Assembly (NCBI RefSeq): GCF_026914265.1
Contig: NC_069124.1
Location: 55,097,589-55,161,588 of the forward strand
Source of the DNA: Mya arenaria
Lineage: Eukaryota; Mollusca; Bivalvia; Myida; Myidae
DNA length: 64,000 bases
Direction: 5' to 3'
The notes under the pieces: model-generated
Database searches by the model: none
Told to the model about the DNA's origin: nothing
The model's input: only the letters and a program-made list of their open reading frames with translations
Shown: piece after piece, positions 49,382-62,709 of the stretch
How positions within the stretch are numbered: position 1 is the first letter of the stretch
Layout: each line of letters opens with the position of its first letter
Program-made: the position numbers and the translations under genes

Positions 49382-52300
49382 CTATGACAGCTTGATACGC
49401 CGTAGGGTTTTGGCGTACACTGGTTCCATAGCGTGGGTGACAAGGTATGCTACAAGGCCGATAACCAGGAATAGTGCACATCCAGCTATCAGTAAGGAAC
49501 GGTAGATGACAGAATAGTCGTATATCTGAAACATACAAAAACATTTATAACTCATGTTTTCTGCAAAGAAAAAGTTGAGGCATTGTCATAGCCTTGGTAT
49601 TGGCCTGCATAAATACTATAACCTTGGCCATAACTCAAACAACAATACATTCAAAAAAGACAAGGCTATTATTAGCATCTTCCTATGCTCAATTTCGAAG
49701 AAAAAATATAATTTAAGTAGCCATAAAAGATTTCTCAACCCTTTACAACCACATATAAACACTGTATTTATATTTGGCTTTTGGGGAGGGGACGCACTTC
49801 TTCACTTAAACTCCCAAAGAGCCCCCCCCCCACCCCATTCATATGGACAACAACACTCAAGAGTCAAGACTAATGCTATATCTGACAACACATGGCATGC
49901 TTCTTTGAGTACACTGTTTCAGTCAGTTGTTTTATTTAAATATTAAAGTGAACATGCATATAAACATTTCCTCGATTGCTATTTTTTTCCAGTCAGGTTA
50001 GTGTGTTAGTTTAAACTAGTTATACAGTGACCCATAGCAAATGTGCTAAAATCAGACTTATCATAAATCATCGACATACAAATAAACTGAAACTTAACTC
50101 AGAATGTGCTTATTTAGTTTATTGCAATTTATTAAACATAATTCTCAAAATATGTGACATTAAATGTGAGTAAAAGTGGCTGTTGACTGTGGGTAATTAA
50201 ATGAAAATAATACACAAATACCTTTGATGGTCCCTAACATACAGAGGTAAAATAATTATAAGACAACTCCAAAATACACAGCATAATGCACCAGTCAATT
50301 GTAACCATGGCTCCCCCAGGTCCGGGGGTATACCCAGGATAGCCGGGGAAATGGGCCGTGTTTTTACCTTTCATATGATCCTGCAGTGCCGGGTGAATGC
50401 GGTGTTTTTGTCTTTGCGCCAAATATAGGGGGGATGGGCCTTACCTAGGGTCTCTGGGCTGCGGGGGCATTTGGCAGAGATTTTACCATCAGTTTGTCTC
50501 GGCAGGGCGGGGATTTTACACAGGCTTTGCTGGGCCAAAAGTCAAAATCCCCGCTTTTCCCCGGACCTGGGGAGGCCGTGGTTACAATTGACTGGTGCAT
50601 AAATCAGATAACATCTGAATAACATATAACAAAATTTGGTAACACTCAGTATTGTTTAGTTTTAAAATCATGATATCAAGACATATATATATGATATATT
50701 TACAGAACAGGTAAGAATGTATTCATCAAAATTGATAATGGCAAATAAATCTAAATTAGAATAAATCAGATCTACACAAGCATCATAGTATAAAACCTAC
50801 ATTTCTGGTATCACTAAATGTCAAATAAAAACAGAAAACACTTCAAAACATGACACTATTCTTTATATTGCTGGAAATAAGATTGACCTTTCAGACAGTT
50901 CAGGAGAGAAAACCACAAAAAACATTTACCTTAGTTGAAGGCTGACTAAAATCTTCTCTGGGCAGCACCAGCAATATAATACTGAATAATATTGCTACAA
51001 GAATAAGAGCTATTCCAACATTCCTGCAATATACAAAATACAAACTTCTGTATCTTATGTATAACATCTTCATTTTTTGAACTGCAATTTATGATATATA
51101 TTTATATATACATTGTATATATAAAAATATTTAAAACAATTGAATAGATCTTTAAATAGGTTTACTTGCAATTTTAAATTGTACTGGAATTCAATTATAA
51201 TCAAGGTAAAATTAAAAAAGGAAATCGATAAAAGCCCGGTTTCAAACTTGTTAAAAAAACAACTTATTGTTACCAATAACATAGGCTGATGTCTCAACCA
51301 ACAAGAGCCATCGTAAGACAGCGCGCTCGACTACGCCGCTTTGATTTAGAATACAATAACGATGTAATAATACCAAGTTTGGTCTCTTTATGTCAAACCT
51401 AACTAAAATTATTTGATACATAAGGTGACTTTGATGCTGCCCTCCCACCAGCCCGCCCAAACAATGACGCAAGTCATTCAAATAACTTGATTTCCCAATA
51501 TGAAAATGTGGTTAAGAATATAAAAATATGCCTTTCAAAGGAAATTTTAAAAAAATCAGGGGCCATAACTTGTATTTAGGCTTAAAACGGAGTTATGTTT
51601 CTTGTTGTAAGATGGTCGTAAATAATTTTGAATTTTATTAAGTGCATTTAATGAACGGTATAGAAGTTTTTTTATTAAAATCCCAACTTGCCCTTAACTT
51701 TTACTTGCCTAAAACATTAACCTAAGACAATCAGGGGCCATAACTTGTATTAAGGATATGGAGTTATGTAACCTCATTGGGTGATGGTCCTGAACAATTG
51801 TGTGAAGTATTAAGTCAATTGAATGAAGGGTATAGAAGTTATTAAACAATATCCCAACCTGCCCTAAAACTTTAACCTAAGTTCCATAGTCAATCAGGGG
51901 CCATAATTTGTATAAAAGATAATACGGAGTTATCTAACCTCCTTATGTGATGGCTCTGAATATCTGTGTGAAGTATTAAGTCAATTGAATGAATGGTATT
52001 GGAGTTTTAAGTGAAAATCCCAACTTGCCCTAAAACTTTAACCTGCGCTAAAACTTTAACCTAAGTCAATCAGGGGCCATAACTCAATTGAATGTAAGGT
52101 ATTGGACTTATAAGTGAAAATCCCAACTTGCCCTAAAACTTTAACCGGACGCCGATGCCGGGGCGAGTAGTATAGCCCACCTATTCTTCGAATAGTCAAG
52201 CTAATAAAATGGCCTGACACATTCTCATTTGATAATTTAGAGAGCCTCTGATAAAAAAACCCAAAACAATTGGCAATATTACATTAATTCAAAAACTGAA

Positions 52301-54436
52301 ATTCTTAAGTTTATTGACATTTTGCGCATGCAAATTATGACTTGAAATGAAAAATTCTCACAAACACTAAGAAAATTGTTATTTATTTTTGTTTTGCTGG
52401 GTCCAGAACTCTAACCACTGCTTAAAAGCGACGCTTATAGATTGGCACCAAAATGCATTAGCTAATGAAAAGAACATTAAAACACTTAAAATGAATATGT
52501 GTGTATATTCACTGTTTTGTTTCAGACAAAAGACACAGCAATTTATTTTTTTGTTTGTCAGAATTTTGCCAAATAATTTGGAGGGAGCAGTCAGAATAAA
52601 TTTACAAATATATTGTTTTCGTTAAGTTCAAAACTGGACTTCGGATGAAGTGAAACTGTTTATTTCCATTACAAAATTTAATATAGATCATAATGACTTT
52701 TTTTCATTACATACACTAAATATATACTTCTGCGAAAATGATTCCTGTTGAAATATTCACTTTATTATAAAAAAAGTATTGTAAAAAACCCAGCTGATAT
52801 GATTTGAAACAATCTTAAAATAATGAATAAACTAACATTCAAAATTTGTTAAAAAGCTTTAAAAAGAAGCTATAATTGATTGTCTCCATTGATCACAAAA
52901 AAGGAAGGGTCCCTTTATCCTTAACAGGACTGATTTTCCAAAGCTTATTGAGATGTTTAATGCAATAATTACTATGCCAAAATTTGTTTTCAGCATTTAA
53001 GAGTTTAAAAACATGCTAATCATTTAGACTCACACAACTTTATCAAACCTTCTAAGGAAATATGGGAATGGTCACTAAATATATTCACCACGTTTGAAAA
53101 ATTGTCCATTCTACAGATAAATGAGCATTAGTTTTGAAGATATAAATGAACCAAACATTGAGGTATCAAATTTTTAATTTGACACTTCAAATCAATGCTT
53201 GGAACACACATTTAAATGGAATGTGAGGACCTGCAGTGTGAGGACCTGCTGCTGTGCCTTATTGCCAGGATGGTCTAAGTACTGAAAGTATTGTTACATG
53301 TACAGGTAACTGTGAGTGTACATCCAATTTTATCCCAATGCACTATGGAGGTACTAAACAAGTTTAAAGTCGAGGACTTGATTAATTATATAAAAAAATA
53401 ATGTATTGAGTAAGCTTTCACATTTTCCTATAGTCTAAAATAATAGACGTGTTATACGGGATTCTTCAAATCCATAACGTCTAAACGGGAATGTGCAAAA
53501 AACGGGGGCGTTTTAAAAATATTGAAATTGTTTTAAGTGAAGTATTTTATGGTTGAAATTGATCATAAAGAGTTATATTCATATTTTACCATGTAAGTGA
53601 AATGTTATTTTGCACTAAACAAGCATTTAATGCATTAAAACAAGTTGTTTACCTTTCCAATAAAACGAAAGTTGACTGACACAGACAACAATTATGCGAA
53701 GGGGAACAACTCGATACAATTGTAATACCTCGGCCTCCTCCGACAAAGCTTCGAGATAGACCTCGTTATACAATCGTAACATCTCGGCCATGGCCGAAAT
53801 GTTCCGAGCGATTTAAAACTGTGCCCTAAAGCCTTGCAGGTGCCCTTCATGTATATATCGTTATGTTTTGACAGAATGAAATGAAAAAAGCCGTCAAACT
53901 CATAATTATAAGTTGGATATTTATTTTTTTGTGTACGGAACTAATATAAAATAACATTATCTGGTAATATTTCTTGTTTTTATGATATTTTATAGACGCT
54001 ATATGCTTTAACCCGGAATCCTGATCGGAACAACTACCCACTTTTGATACTAAACAATTTGTATGTGAAGGATTTGCCATATCAAAAATCTAAAAAAAAT
54101 CTGTCAACGTACAATTATTTGGACTAATTTTCCTATAGCCAATCTGTGAGGGATACCCTTTAAACAAAAAGATTGCACTGAGACACTGCATTTAAATATG
54201 TGGATAGAGTGCATGGCATCTTGTAGTGCTGATGTCATGATCAAATTAAGTTTTAACGGTCAAATATACTCAGTATAAATAATAAACTCGAAACTATACA
54301 AAAATATGGTCAATACTTACGATAACGCACCAGTTGCCCTCGAAAATGCAATACATAGGAATAAAGCCAATACCCACACGAGTATTATCAAAAACAAGCC
54401 AAGGCCAATTCCCATAATAGTATTATGTGAAGTCAT
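49382..54436 (-). CDS. TMEM218: TMEM218 (transition-zone membrane protein)
   Basis: Three minus-strand exons (54321-54436, 50930-51023, 49382-49525) join in phase to give 117 residues, close to the human length of about 115. The order is an N-terminal hydrophobic segment (LGLFLIILVWVLALFLCIAF, 12-31), a second one after the exon 1/2 junction (VGIALILVAILFSIILLVLP), a short loop (REDFSQPSTKIYDY), and a third segment (LLIAGCALFLVIGLVAYLV). It ends with the family signature MEPVYAK before a basic tail. TMEM218 is a three-pass membrane protein of the ciliary transition zone (MKS module) and is mutated in human ciliopathies. Intron 1 is 3.3 kb and holds a tandem repeat. No break is seen. Confidence 0.93.
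50287..50599. mobile_element. 313-bp MITE, TAA-flanked (PIF/Harbinger-like)
   Basis: TGCACCAGTCAATTGTAACC stands inverted at both ends, with TAA on each flank (50284-50286, 50600-50602). The inside is unusually GC-rich for the region, with repeated GGGG/CCCC and CCGGGG words that are also partly inverted. It sits in intron 2 of TMEM218. The superfamily is inferred from the 3-bp TAA target. Confidence 0.85.
51540..52200. repeat. ~163-176-bp tandem repeats, TMEM218 intron 1
   Basis: The word CAGGGGCCATAACT recurs near 51557, 51733, 51896 and 52072, each followed by a CCCAACTTGCCCTAAAACTT-like segment. The array ends in a GC-rich tail (52144-52200) with GACGCCGATGCCGGGGCGAG and the near-palindrome ATTCTTCGAATAG. 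The tandem core plus GC-rich hairpin tail resembles HINE-type repeats. Confidence 0.8.
53690..53800. repeat. Two ~57-bp repeats in TMEM218 intron 1
   Basis: CGATACAATTGTAATACCTC GGCC and CGTTATACAATCGTAACATC TCGGCC lie in tandem, GC-richer than their surroundings. Confidence 0.5.
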
Positions 54437-55140
54437 TTTGTCTAAATAAACTAATAATCTTTCATAAAAAACAGGTCAAGACAAAATGGTCACGAATGTA
54501 CACAAACTTGCTGAAATATTTTGAAAGCTTTGTTTTTATTGGTTAATGGTGCACACACTGTCCAATAGCATTTCAGTTAAAGAAAAGCTCGCGGTTAGAT
54601 AATACCATTTTTAACTAAAAACTTATTATTCATTTTGCGGTCGGGTCACGGGTGTTATCTGTTCGCGACGCTATTATCTAAGATCTTAATGCTAATGGAA
54701 AGTTTGTGTTTTTTATATATATAATCGTATTAGTAAAACCTATTACATATTTGTAAGGATTAAAAATACTCTGAATAGGTACAGTACCGTCAGGGTGATA
54801 GTGATCTAGTGGTATTTTCGTGTACATGTAGGTGTAAGCCTACATGTGCATGAGCTCGACTAATTAATATGTATATGGTGTGTTCATTCCTCACCAGGGC
54901 GAAGCAGTGCTGGTTTCTAACAAAAAAATGACTCGAGAGTGACTCCTGTAAGCTTTCCGCTGTCTTCACAATCGAATTTAAATGAATTAGTGAATAATTA
55001 TATTGTTTATTGGGCTACTGACTGCGGTGAACTCTCTTCACGGAATAAAATGCTGGAATAGACAAAAGTGCCCCTTTCGCCAAAATGCGTTGGTTATAAA
55101 GGTCATATCCATTCTTGCCTGGAAGATGGCGACCTCGATG
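54437..55140. other. Upstream region of TMEM218
   Basis: Presumed 5' UTR and promoter of the minus-strand gene. No X-box or other clear motif was found. No further gene seen. Confidence 0.4.
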
Positions 55141-55147
55141 GCTGATC

Positions 55148-55550
55148 CTACCTCACACCGTGGCCTAGTGGTTAAGCGTCCGCCTACGGAGCGGGAGGTC
55201 GTGGGTTCGATCCCTGGCCGCGTCATACCAAAAGACGTTTAAAGTTGGTACAAGTAGCTCCCTTGCCTGGCGCTCAGCATTTACAGGGTAGTGCTTGGAA
55301 AAGTGGTGTTCTCAGTACTGGTTTAACCCAGGAAAGTTGTACCCCGTGTATCGGTGCTTTACACCGAGCACGTTAAAGAACCAAGGGGTCTCTTCAAAAA
55401 AGAGCTAAGGTATCACACCGGACTTCCTTGTATCCCACCACTGTCTCTTCAGCGTGCGGTCTCTTCAGCAAAAAAACAAAGGACCCCGTTGGAAATAAGT
55501 GCTTGCACTTTCACGGGTTATCCTTGACCGCAAGGTCTAAAGCAAAAAAA
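55148..55550 (+). mobile_element. tRNA-derived SINE
   Basis: The head (about 55148-55226) has an A box (TGGCCTAGTGG), an anticodon-arm-like hairpin with loop CTACGGA, and a B box (GGTTCGATCC), so it derives from a tRNA. The body includes GGCGCTCAGCATTTACAGGG and ACACCGAGCACGTTAAAGAA, which recall conserved SINE core words. The right end is uncertain and no clear tail repeat was found. Confidence 0.75.
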
Positions 55551-57830
55551 TACATAGATCTCCGTGGAGTGTTTAGTCTTTGGAATGACGGTGTTTATGG
55601 TGCTCCGTCGGAGGTACATGTATCATTGGAGACATCGTTGCTCTGCTCCAGTATCGCAGTTGATTCATCGGTAAATACGGCATTCGCCAAAATTAAGTCA
55701 TTGTCCGCATGGATTAGCTGCTGGCAAAACTGCATCCGCATCTCTTTGGTTACGTATCGTACCATCTAGCCGTATTAGAAGGATAAGATCGTGAACCAAG
55801 GGATTTGATGACACGGGGTGTTGTTGGTTTAGTTTAAACATATTTATTTTAAAGCGATTGTGAAACAAGTTATTACAACATTATATTAATCACTCTCGTT
55901 GGCCTGATTTTACGCGAATGTGTGGTCTTGTTTTGTGGGGAGAACCGGAGAACCCGGAGAAAACCCATTTGTCCGGCTAGGTGACCACGAACCAAACTCA
56001 CATGCGCCCGACGGGGTGTTGTTGATATGGAGTGCGCATCGCCTTTAATCACCAGATCAATATGCTTAGACAGACAAGATTGAAGCCCATCGAGGATCAA
56101 GTTCTTCTCCATATTGGTCGGTAGCCTCGTCACTCACAGACGCGAAGCTCGGCACGACCCCACTTGCTTCATCATTGTTTTGCAACAAACCGGTCTAGTG
56201 TGTATACTGCAATATCCAATATCTTATATTAATTATCACTCGATATGTCACTTTGACAGTGTCCTCTTAAGTATTTTACCATCCTGGTAGAAGATTATAT
56301 ATATCCGTTTTTGTGCAGGCTTACTCTCTCAAACCTCTTTAAATGCATGACAATATTATCTAGAATGCGGTAAACACAAATGATATGTAGCACCTTATGA
56401 TATGCTCAACGTACGCCATAACAAATAACGACTTTGCGCTAAGAACCTGTCCAAATCATCCTACTCTCAGATAACAATGATGAAAAACAACAATGTATCG
56501 TGTTTTATTTTAATATTACCGAAACCAAAGGCAATAAACGATGCCATACAGGTCCGTGATGGTGATGCAGGTTTATTCATTACTTAAAATATTAGTCGAA
56601 TGGTAATTAAATAAGAAATTTTAATAGAATATATATAGTTATGTTCTACTTTTTACAAAAGAGGAAATAACGAATGTGAGCATAACATACTTATTAAATT
56701 AATAACTTCCCATGTAATCATTTAATATCAACAGCAGTAATGCATCAGACGCGGAGTTTCGCTGCGAGGTCACTAAATCAATACGATTTTTTAGCGATGA
56801 AGACAGGTTGTCGCTTCATGAAAGGGGACCCTTTCATTTGACAGGTGGTATGTAGCCTGTTTAATGCTATTGGGCAGAAGGTTTTGATCAAGCGCCTGAC
56901 CACACCGAATCGACCTTGAACTTGTCAGCACAATTTGACAGCAAAACAGTTTTCGGAAGTATTTTTCGATATCATGCTATATTGGATGCCTTTTTCTCAT
57001 TAACGACCATGTAGAATTCTGTGAGTATACTCATTCTGTACAGAAACTTTAAAAAACCCCTATTCTTTGGACACCTTACAATAGAGATTTCCTGAATATT
57101 CAGTACAGTATCTGTCAAGTGCCACACCACTAAAACAACACAGTATTTTTTTAAATGCTATTCATTGAATTGTACGATTTTAATTGTACATTGTATCAAA
57201 ATAAATCGGCTGTATATAAAATCTGTCTGCGAAAAAATCAGAGTAGTTGAGTCTGAGAATCCAAGAATCTGACGTGGGCTTTTAGGTTTTTAAGTCCGTC
57301 ATCCACTCTGTGAACTCGACAAGATGGGGGGGTTTTATGCAAATTTGATATATGTTATCCTCTGAATGGCTTAAATCCATAAATGTGTTGATGAATGTAG
57401 GTTGTATTAACAATGGAATTATTCCAATACACTCTCAGACCACAGGGCAGAGTGTGTTGTTTATGCCTCACCCCTATGGCCACGCCCCCTCCCCCACATC
57501 CTAATACTTTTTTTAACAATATTATTCTTTAATCTTTCTAAAATGAACTGACTTGCCCCTGTATGTCCCTATATTTGATGAGACAACCATGTTCAAGAGG
57601 CCATAACTTTATGAACTCTTAAACAAACTCAACAATTTTGGACTTTCTTGGAGAGTTACTATCAATTTTTAAGAAAAAGTTCACGTTTACCATTGCCATT
57701 TTACCTTTAACATGAACACCATATCATACTGGGGATGATTTAAACATGCCATTCGACTAACCAACCAAATGCTAATTTCACCATATTTCTAGTATGATAC
57801 CTGCAAAACTTACTTTCTTTCATTTACCAG
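55551..57830. other. Intergenic, repeat-like parts
   Basis: A GC-richer block at 55900-56150 contains ACCGGAGAACCCGGAGAAAA, a word typical of dispersed animal repeats. A minus-strand frame of 86 codons there is not convincing as a gene. The region 56740-57300 may hold the FHIP1 promoter, but no defined site was seen. Confidence 0.35.
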
Positions 57831-59601
57831 GTCAGCTGTAATCAACTGCTGTTGACAATATGAGTTGGTTCAACAAGATAAGGAGTGATTCCCGTACGTC
57901 ATCCGATGTAGGAAGTGAAGGGTCTGCTGAACGCAGATCGCGACGAGACACAGACCCAGGGACATGTCTTGAAGTTTTCCAAAACCACTGGCATCAGGCT
58001 TACAAAATCATTGAGCGAGATGTTGAAAATGCTGAAAAATCAACTGATGATGAGATTAATGCAGTGAGTCACAATTTCGAACAGATGGTGACTTTACTTG
58101 CAGAAGAAGATGGTGAGGATGGACAAGGAATGCCTGGGCCTATTCTGCATTTTCTTCTTGAACAAGAAATACTGGAGAAATTTTGTGGATGGTGCCATAG
58201 ATACCATACTGCCAGAGACAACCTTGTAAATGAAGAGTTACGCATGTTTGAAACTCTGATTAGCCAGTCACACCAACTTCTTTTAATCCATAAGCCAGTC
58301 ATTAGACCATTATTAAATCTACTTGCATATTGCTCGGATGGTTACACCACACCAGGAGTAGAAGAAAACATGGTACTGGTTCTGCATCAGTTATGTGTTT
58401 GTATTTCAAAAGAGAGAGTCATTCTAGAAAGCTTCTTCAACATGAATGCAGACCATGGGGCGGCAAAGTTCTTGATATTTTCCTTGTTGATTCCCTTCAT
58501 ACACAGGGAAGGCAAGGTTGGACAGCAAGCCAGGGATGCCCTTCTGTTGATTATGACATTGTCAGCTAAATACCCATACATTGGCCAATACATTGCAGAC
58601 AACTCTGATTTTTGCCCAGTAAGTCTGTCAGGACTTTGTGAGTTTCATTTATTTTTCTTTAACATGCACATTGAAGCTTACAAGTCATGTGCATTTAGAA
58701 TGTTTCTTTTACCTTCAAAGTCTAAATTACATGACATCACCATAAATAATGTAGAACATGTCCTTTGAATGAATGAATATTTTAAATTTTTCAAGATATT
58801 TTAGACTTTCAGTATTTTTACCTGAACAATTGTGCATGTACTATTACAATTTTCAGGTGTTGGCGACAGGTCTAAGCGGTTTGTACTCTGATCTGCCCCG
58901 TAAGATAGTGATCCCCAGGGAGGACTGGTGTCAGATGACAGACGAGGATGTCCAGAGGATGCCAACGATGGCCATGTTCCTAAACTCTCTAGAGTTCTGT
59001 AATGCTGTTGCACAGGTAGAGTGTCATGAAGTTTTCCAAATAGACTTAACTATTTTGTTATGATATTAATAACATTCTACAAGTTGTCTTGATTTTTAAG
59101 TTAGATTATTTGATGTTTTGTTCAAAAGCTATTTGCTGATATTTTGCATCACTAAACATGATGAACTTAAACTCTGTACCAGGTATTTAGTGACATTCCA
59201 TTTAAATATTTTGATGAAACATTCACATTATAGATAAATATTTTTTTACTCTATGATAAATTTACAGTATGAGCAATGCATGACATACTATTCTGTACCC
59301 CCAAACTGCTTCTTTCTATCAGCATTGCAATTTCTATCCATTCTTTAAAGATTTGCCATATATGCATTACACAATCAAAAATACTTTTGCATGAATAAAG
59401 CCCGTTATTTACATGTAGAGTTCCTATTATACCTGTAGAAAACTTAGATAGTAATTTTGTTTGTAAACCAAACAGTATCAAGAATGTTGGAAACATGCTG
59501 CATGTTATTTGTAGATCGCCCACCCGCTCGTCCGAGACCAGCTCATCAAGTTCATATACAACGGTTTCCTAGTGCCTGTTCTTGGTCCTGCCCTTCATCA
59601 G
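57831..59601 (+). CDS. FHIP1: FHIP1/FAM160A-like protein, 5' exons
   Basis: The exons are 57831-58618 (ATG at 57860), 58857-59015 and 59515-59601. All join in phase 0 and give 335 residues so far; the rest lies beyond the window. The first exon follows a TTTACCAG acceptor, so a 5' UTR exon lies upstream. The sequence MSWFNKIRSD...CLEVFQNHWHQAYKI, the helical LVNEELRMFETLI region, LATGLSGLYSDLPRKI, FLNSLEFCNAVAQ and IAHPLVRDQLIKFIYNGFLV match the N-terminal retinoic-acid-induced-16-like region of FHIP1A/FHIP1B. In animals FHIP proteins join FTS (AKTIP) and Hook proteins and link dynein to early endosomes. Start choice is supported by the family MSW beginning. No break is seen. Confidence 0.9.
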
Positions 59602-60692
59602 GTCAGTAATGCATGTGTCTCTGTGTCTCCTTCATGTAAACTAGATCTATGTCATAGATTGATATGTCTTGTAAATGTATCTATGCCATGGATGATTATC
59701 TAGATCTACATCTTTGACTAGGTTCTAGAGAAAAGTATGTGCTGCAATTTTGTGTATTAATGGTTTTGGTTTGTGGTTTCGATGTTCAAATTTTTAAAGC
59801 ATGTTCAGTTTTTAAACTGGTCTCAATTATAGACAAAATATACCGTAAAACATGAAGGTGCTTAAGAAACTGATTAAGAAATTTTACACTGAAATTAACC
59901 ATTATTTTTCAAAATGTTGTATTGTTGCATATTAATGAAAACTGACAATTCTGACTGATCTTGAAAGTAAATATTGTATAAGAATTGTAAATATGGGGAT
60001 TTTTTTTTTCAATAATAGAAAGCATTGCGTATTCTCCAATCTTAACTAAGTAGTTATTTAAATTTTTGGTGTCTGATTTTTGTTGTGCAAAAACTATTCA
60101 AGACTTTCAAATGAAACTTGGTTCACATGTTGCAGTCATCGAAAAATAGACTTTTGGATGAACAAGCCCTAATTCTATTACTATTGCTTGGCATCAATTT
60201 TTTTAACAAGCACTGCTAAGACATTTTACCAGTACAGGGCTTGCGGGCTTGTGTTTATTTCATCCACTGAATGTTGCCAGAGATGATAAGCACATGTACA
60301 GCAAGGGGTTAACCTCTGTTTTAAATAATTATATAGTTATGCCCTTGTTTGACTGAAAAAAAGAAAAGAAGAGCATCAGCATTCTTTCTTCAGTGCTCTT
60401 GTAATATCAGATTGGCAGCCCTGTCTTCTTTCTGCCAAATAAGTTGTGTTATAGTCCATTCTTATGATTATATATATATATATATATATAAATGTGTATT
60501 AAATTTTTCTTTTCAATTTCATCTATGGTATTACCTTTAATATTTGTCACATTTTCAAATGTTCATGTTTGTAAGTTACCAAAAAAAACAACAGAAAACC
60601 AAGAAAGACACATCAATGGCTATTAAACTAAACAATATCCATTAAAAAAGACTCCATTTATTCCATTATCAGCTTATATTTTGTTTTTCTAG

Positions 60693-60707
60693 GAAATAAC
60701 GAGTGAA
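60693..60707 (+). other. Candidate 15-nt microexon in FHIP1
   Basis: GAAATAACGAGTGAA is flanked by TTTGTTTTTCTAG and GTATGA. It is in phase 0, so it could add EITSE after the last visible exon (…LHQ). Short length makes chance likely. Confidence 0.3.
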
Positions 60708-60947
60708 GTATGAATACTCCCCATCCATGTATTTTCTCTCTTTTACCCTGTTCAAGCTTCAAATTGTAAACATTGTAAACATTTTCCTGTAGACCTCACT
60801 TGCAATTACATGTATATAGCTAGAGCTATAGAGACCATATAGGAATTAGTTAACACTGTATACATGTAATACTTTAAAATTCTTAATTCTTTACCCATAT
60901 ATTTTAAAAACTAGTGACTGTTTGGAACTGTTGGTTGTTTAGATGTA

Positions 60948-60972
60948 TGTGTGTGTGTGTGTGTGTGTGTGT
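60948..60972. repeat. (TG)n microsatellite
   Basis: About 12 TG units. A shorter (AT)n run lies at 60470-60491. Confidence 0.9.
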
Positions 60973-61504
60973 TAAAACTTCATTGATGTACGGTATGATT
61001 ATTGATTATATTGAAGGACTTTGATGAAAGATTTACTCAATATTTCAAACACCCGGAGGCAAGATTTGGCACGTAGCAGCACACATTTAAGAAAACAATA
61101 TCTTTAAATTTGATTTGCATTTTAACATGTTTTAAGGTCCACCTGATTTTAACAATGTATTGTTCTGCCAGTTGGTGTTGACGGACTGTTTTCTTGGATC
61201 AGTACATGTATATTACAGTTTGTTTCAAGGTTATACGAGTACTCAAGACTGGTTGAACATCGGCACTATTGAGTATTCTATCAGACACTGAACCCTAATT
61301 CCTTGTTGGCAAATTGCTAAAGGTGGATTTCAAACAAATTTGGGTTTAAAAGGAGTAACGGGTACTGATATTCAATTCCAATACAGTTGTGTTTGTTTTA
61401 TTTTTTAATTTGTCATCACTGACATGAAGTTGTTGTCATTGATTGGTACTAAAATCTTGTATATTATTCTTTTTATAAGAGTAATGCCATATGACTGAAA
61501 GTTG

Positions 61505-61935
61505 ATTGTTGACAGTGTGTTTTGTTTGTTGTTCTCGCCCATGTGAGAGAGGCACTGCACCTTTATAAGGTATTACTTTCAAAGTTGATTATTTGGTTTG
61601 TTTGAAGGAGGGCATGTGGTTCTCTCCTATGCGAGAGCGGCACTGTACCTTTATAAGATATGACTTTCATAGTTTGTTGACTGTGGTTTGTTTGAAGGAG
61701 GGCATGTCGTTCTCTCCCATGCGAGAGCGGCACTGTACCTTTATAAGATATGACTTTCATAGTTTGTTGACTGTGTGGTTTGTTTGAAGGAGGGCATGTC
61801 GTTCTCTCCCATGCGAGAGCAGCACTGTACCTTTATAAGATATGACTTTCATAGTTTGTTGACTGTGGTTTGTTTGAAGGAGGGCATGTCGTCTCTCCCA
61901 TGCGAGAGAGGCACTGCACCTATAGGTCATGTCTC
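61505..61935 (+). repeat. ~91-bp tandem array in the FHIP1 intron
   Basis: TTTGTTTGAAGGAGGGCATG recurs at about 61598, 61688, 61780 and 61870 (period 90-92 bp), with a diverged first copy near 61520. Each unit has a CTCTCCCATGCGAGAG palindrome and TGTACCTTTATAAG. Open frames on both strands here are repeat by-products. Confidence 0.92.
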
Positions 61936-62661
61936 TTGTGGAAGGTAAGATGCATTTTGTTGCTCAACATCCATTTTGTTTGCAGAGAACTTTGTCGTTT
62001 TTCAGATATATCCAGTGTATAACTTTACTGTTTTACAATTTTGCATTGCCAATTTCAATTTTATAAACTTCCATGTTTTATATAAAATGTTTTGCTTGGT
62101 TTATATTAGTTATGGTAAAATTAAGGTTTCATATTTCTCAATATCTTTTATTCCTTTAAGCTATTAGGAATTGACCATTTGATATACTTTTAGAGCTTAT
62201 TTCATTTATTATCAATATGGTGTTAGCTAGCATTTTATTGGTTGCGAGAAAAAACATGTAAGCATGGAGAATCATTTTAAATGTTGCTGCATAATTCATA
62301 TGACAACAAATTTAAACCATTGTTCAGTTAAGTTTGTACTGTTAATTCTATTATGACAATTTTATATTTTGTTTTTATGAAGAAAAAGTAATTGAGTATT
62401 TTTGTTTCTAATGCAGTCATTAGTAATTTAATTACTATATGGTTTTTGGATGATATTTATCAGTAAAGATAATTTATTTTCGTTAAATTATAATTTGGTT
62501 GAATTAGATAAAAACTTAAAAAGATAAGAATGGTATTCAAATTTGATTTGATTAAAAATCAGTCAACATATTAAGTCTAATTCAAGGACTTGGATGAATG
62601 ATAGGCCTAGTTTGCAGCATTTTATGTTTTAGTTTCAAGAAATGTTTTCATTTTGGTACAG

Positions 62662-62709
62662 GACATTTCGGGGTTACCTACCCCGCTTCTTGATTCACCT
62701 ATGTTTTCG
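62662..62709 (+). other. Candidate 48-nt cassette exon in FHIP1
   Basis: Flanked by TTTTGGTACAG and GTCAGT, the same donor word as the previous exon. It reads DISGLPTPLLDSPMFS in phase 0 with no stop, a Pro/Ser-rich insert. Inclusion would lengthen the protein by 16 residues. Confidence 0.45.

Noticed and set aside
55148-55220. Possible functional tRNA gene
   Set aside because: It has A and B boxes and an anticodon-like loop, but the acceptor stem does not pair well and it continues into a SINE-like body; better read as a SINE head.
55873-56133. 86-codon minus-strand open frame
   Set aside because: It overlaps a GC-rich repeat-like block (CCGGAGAACCCGGAGAAAA) and shows no domain.
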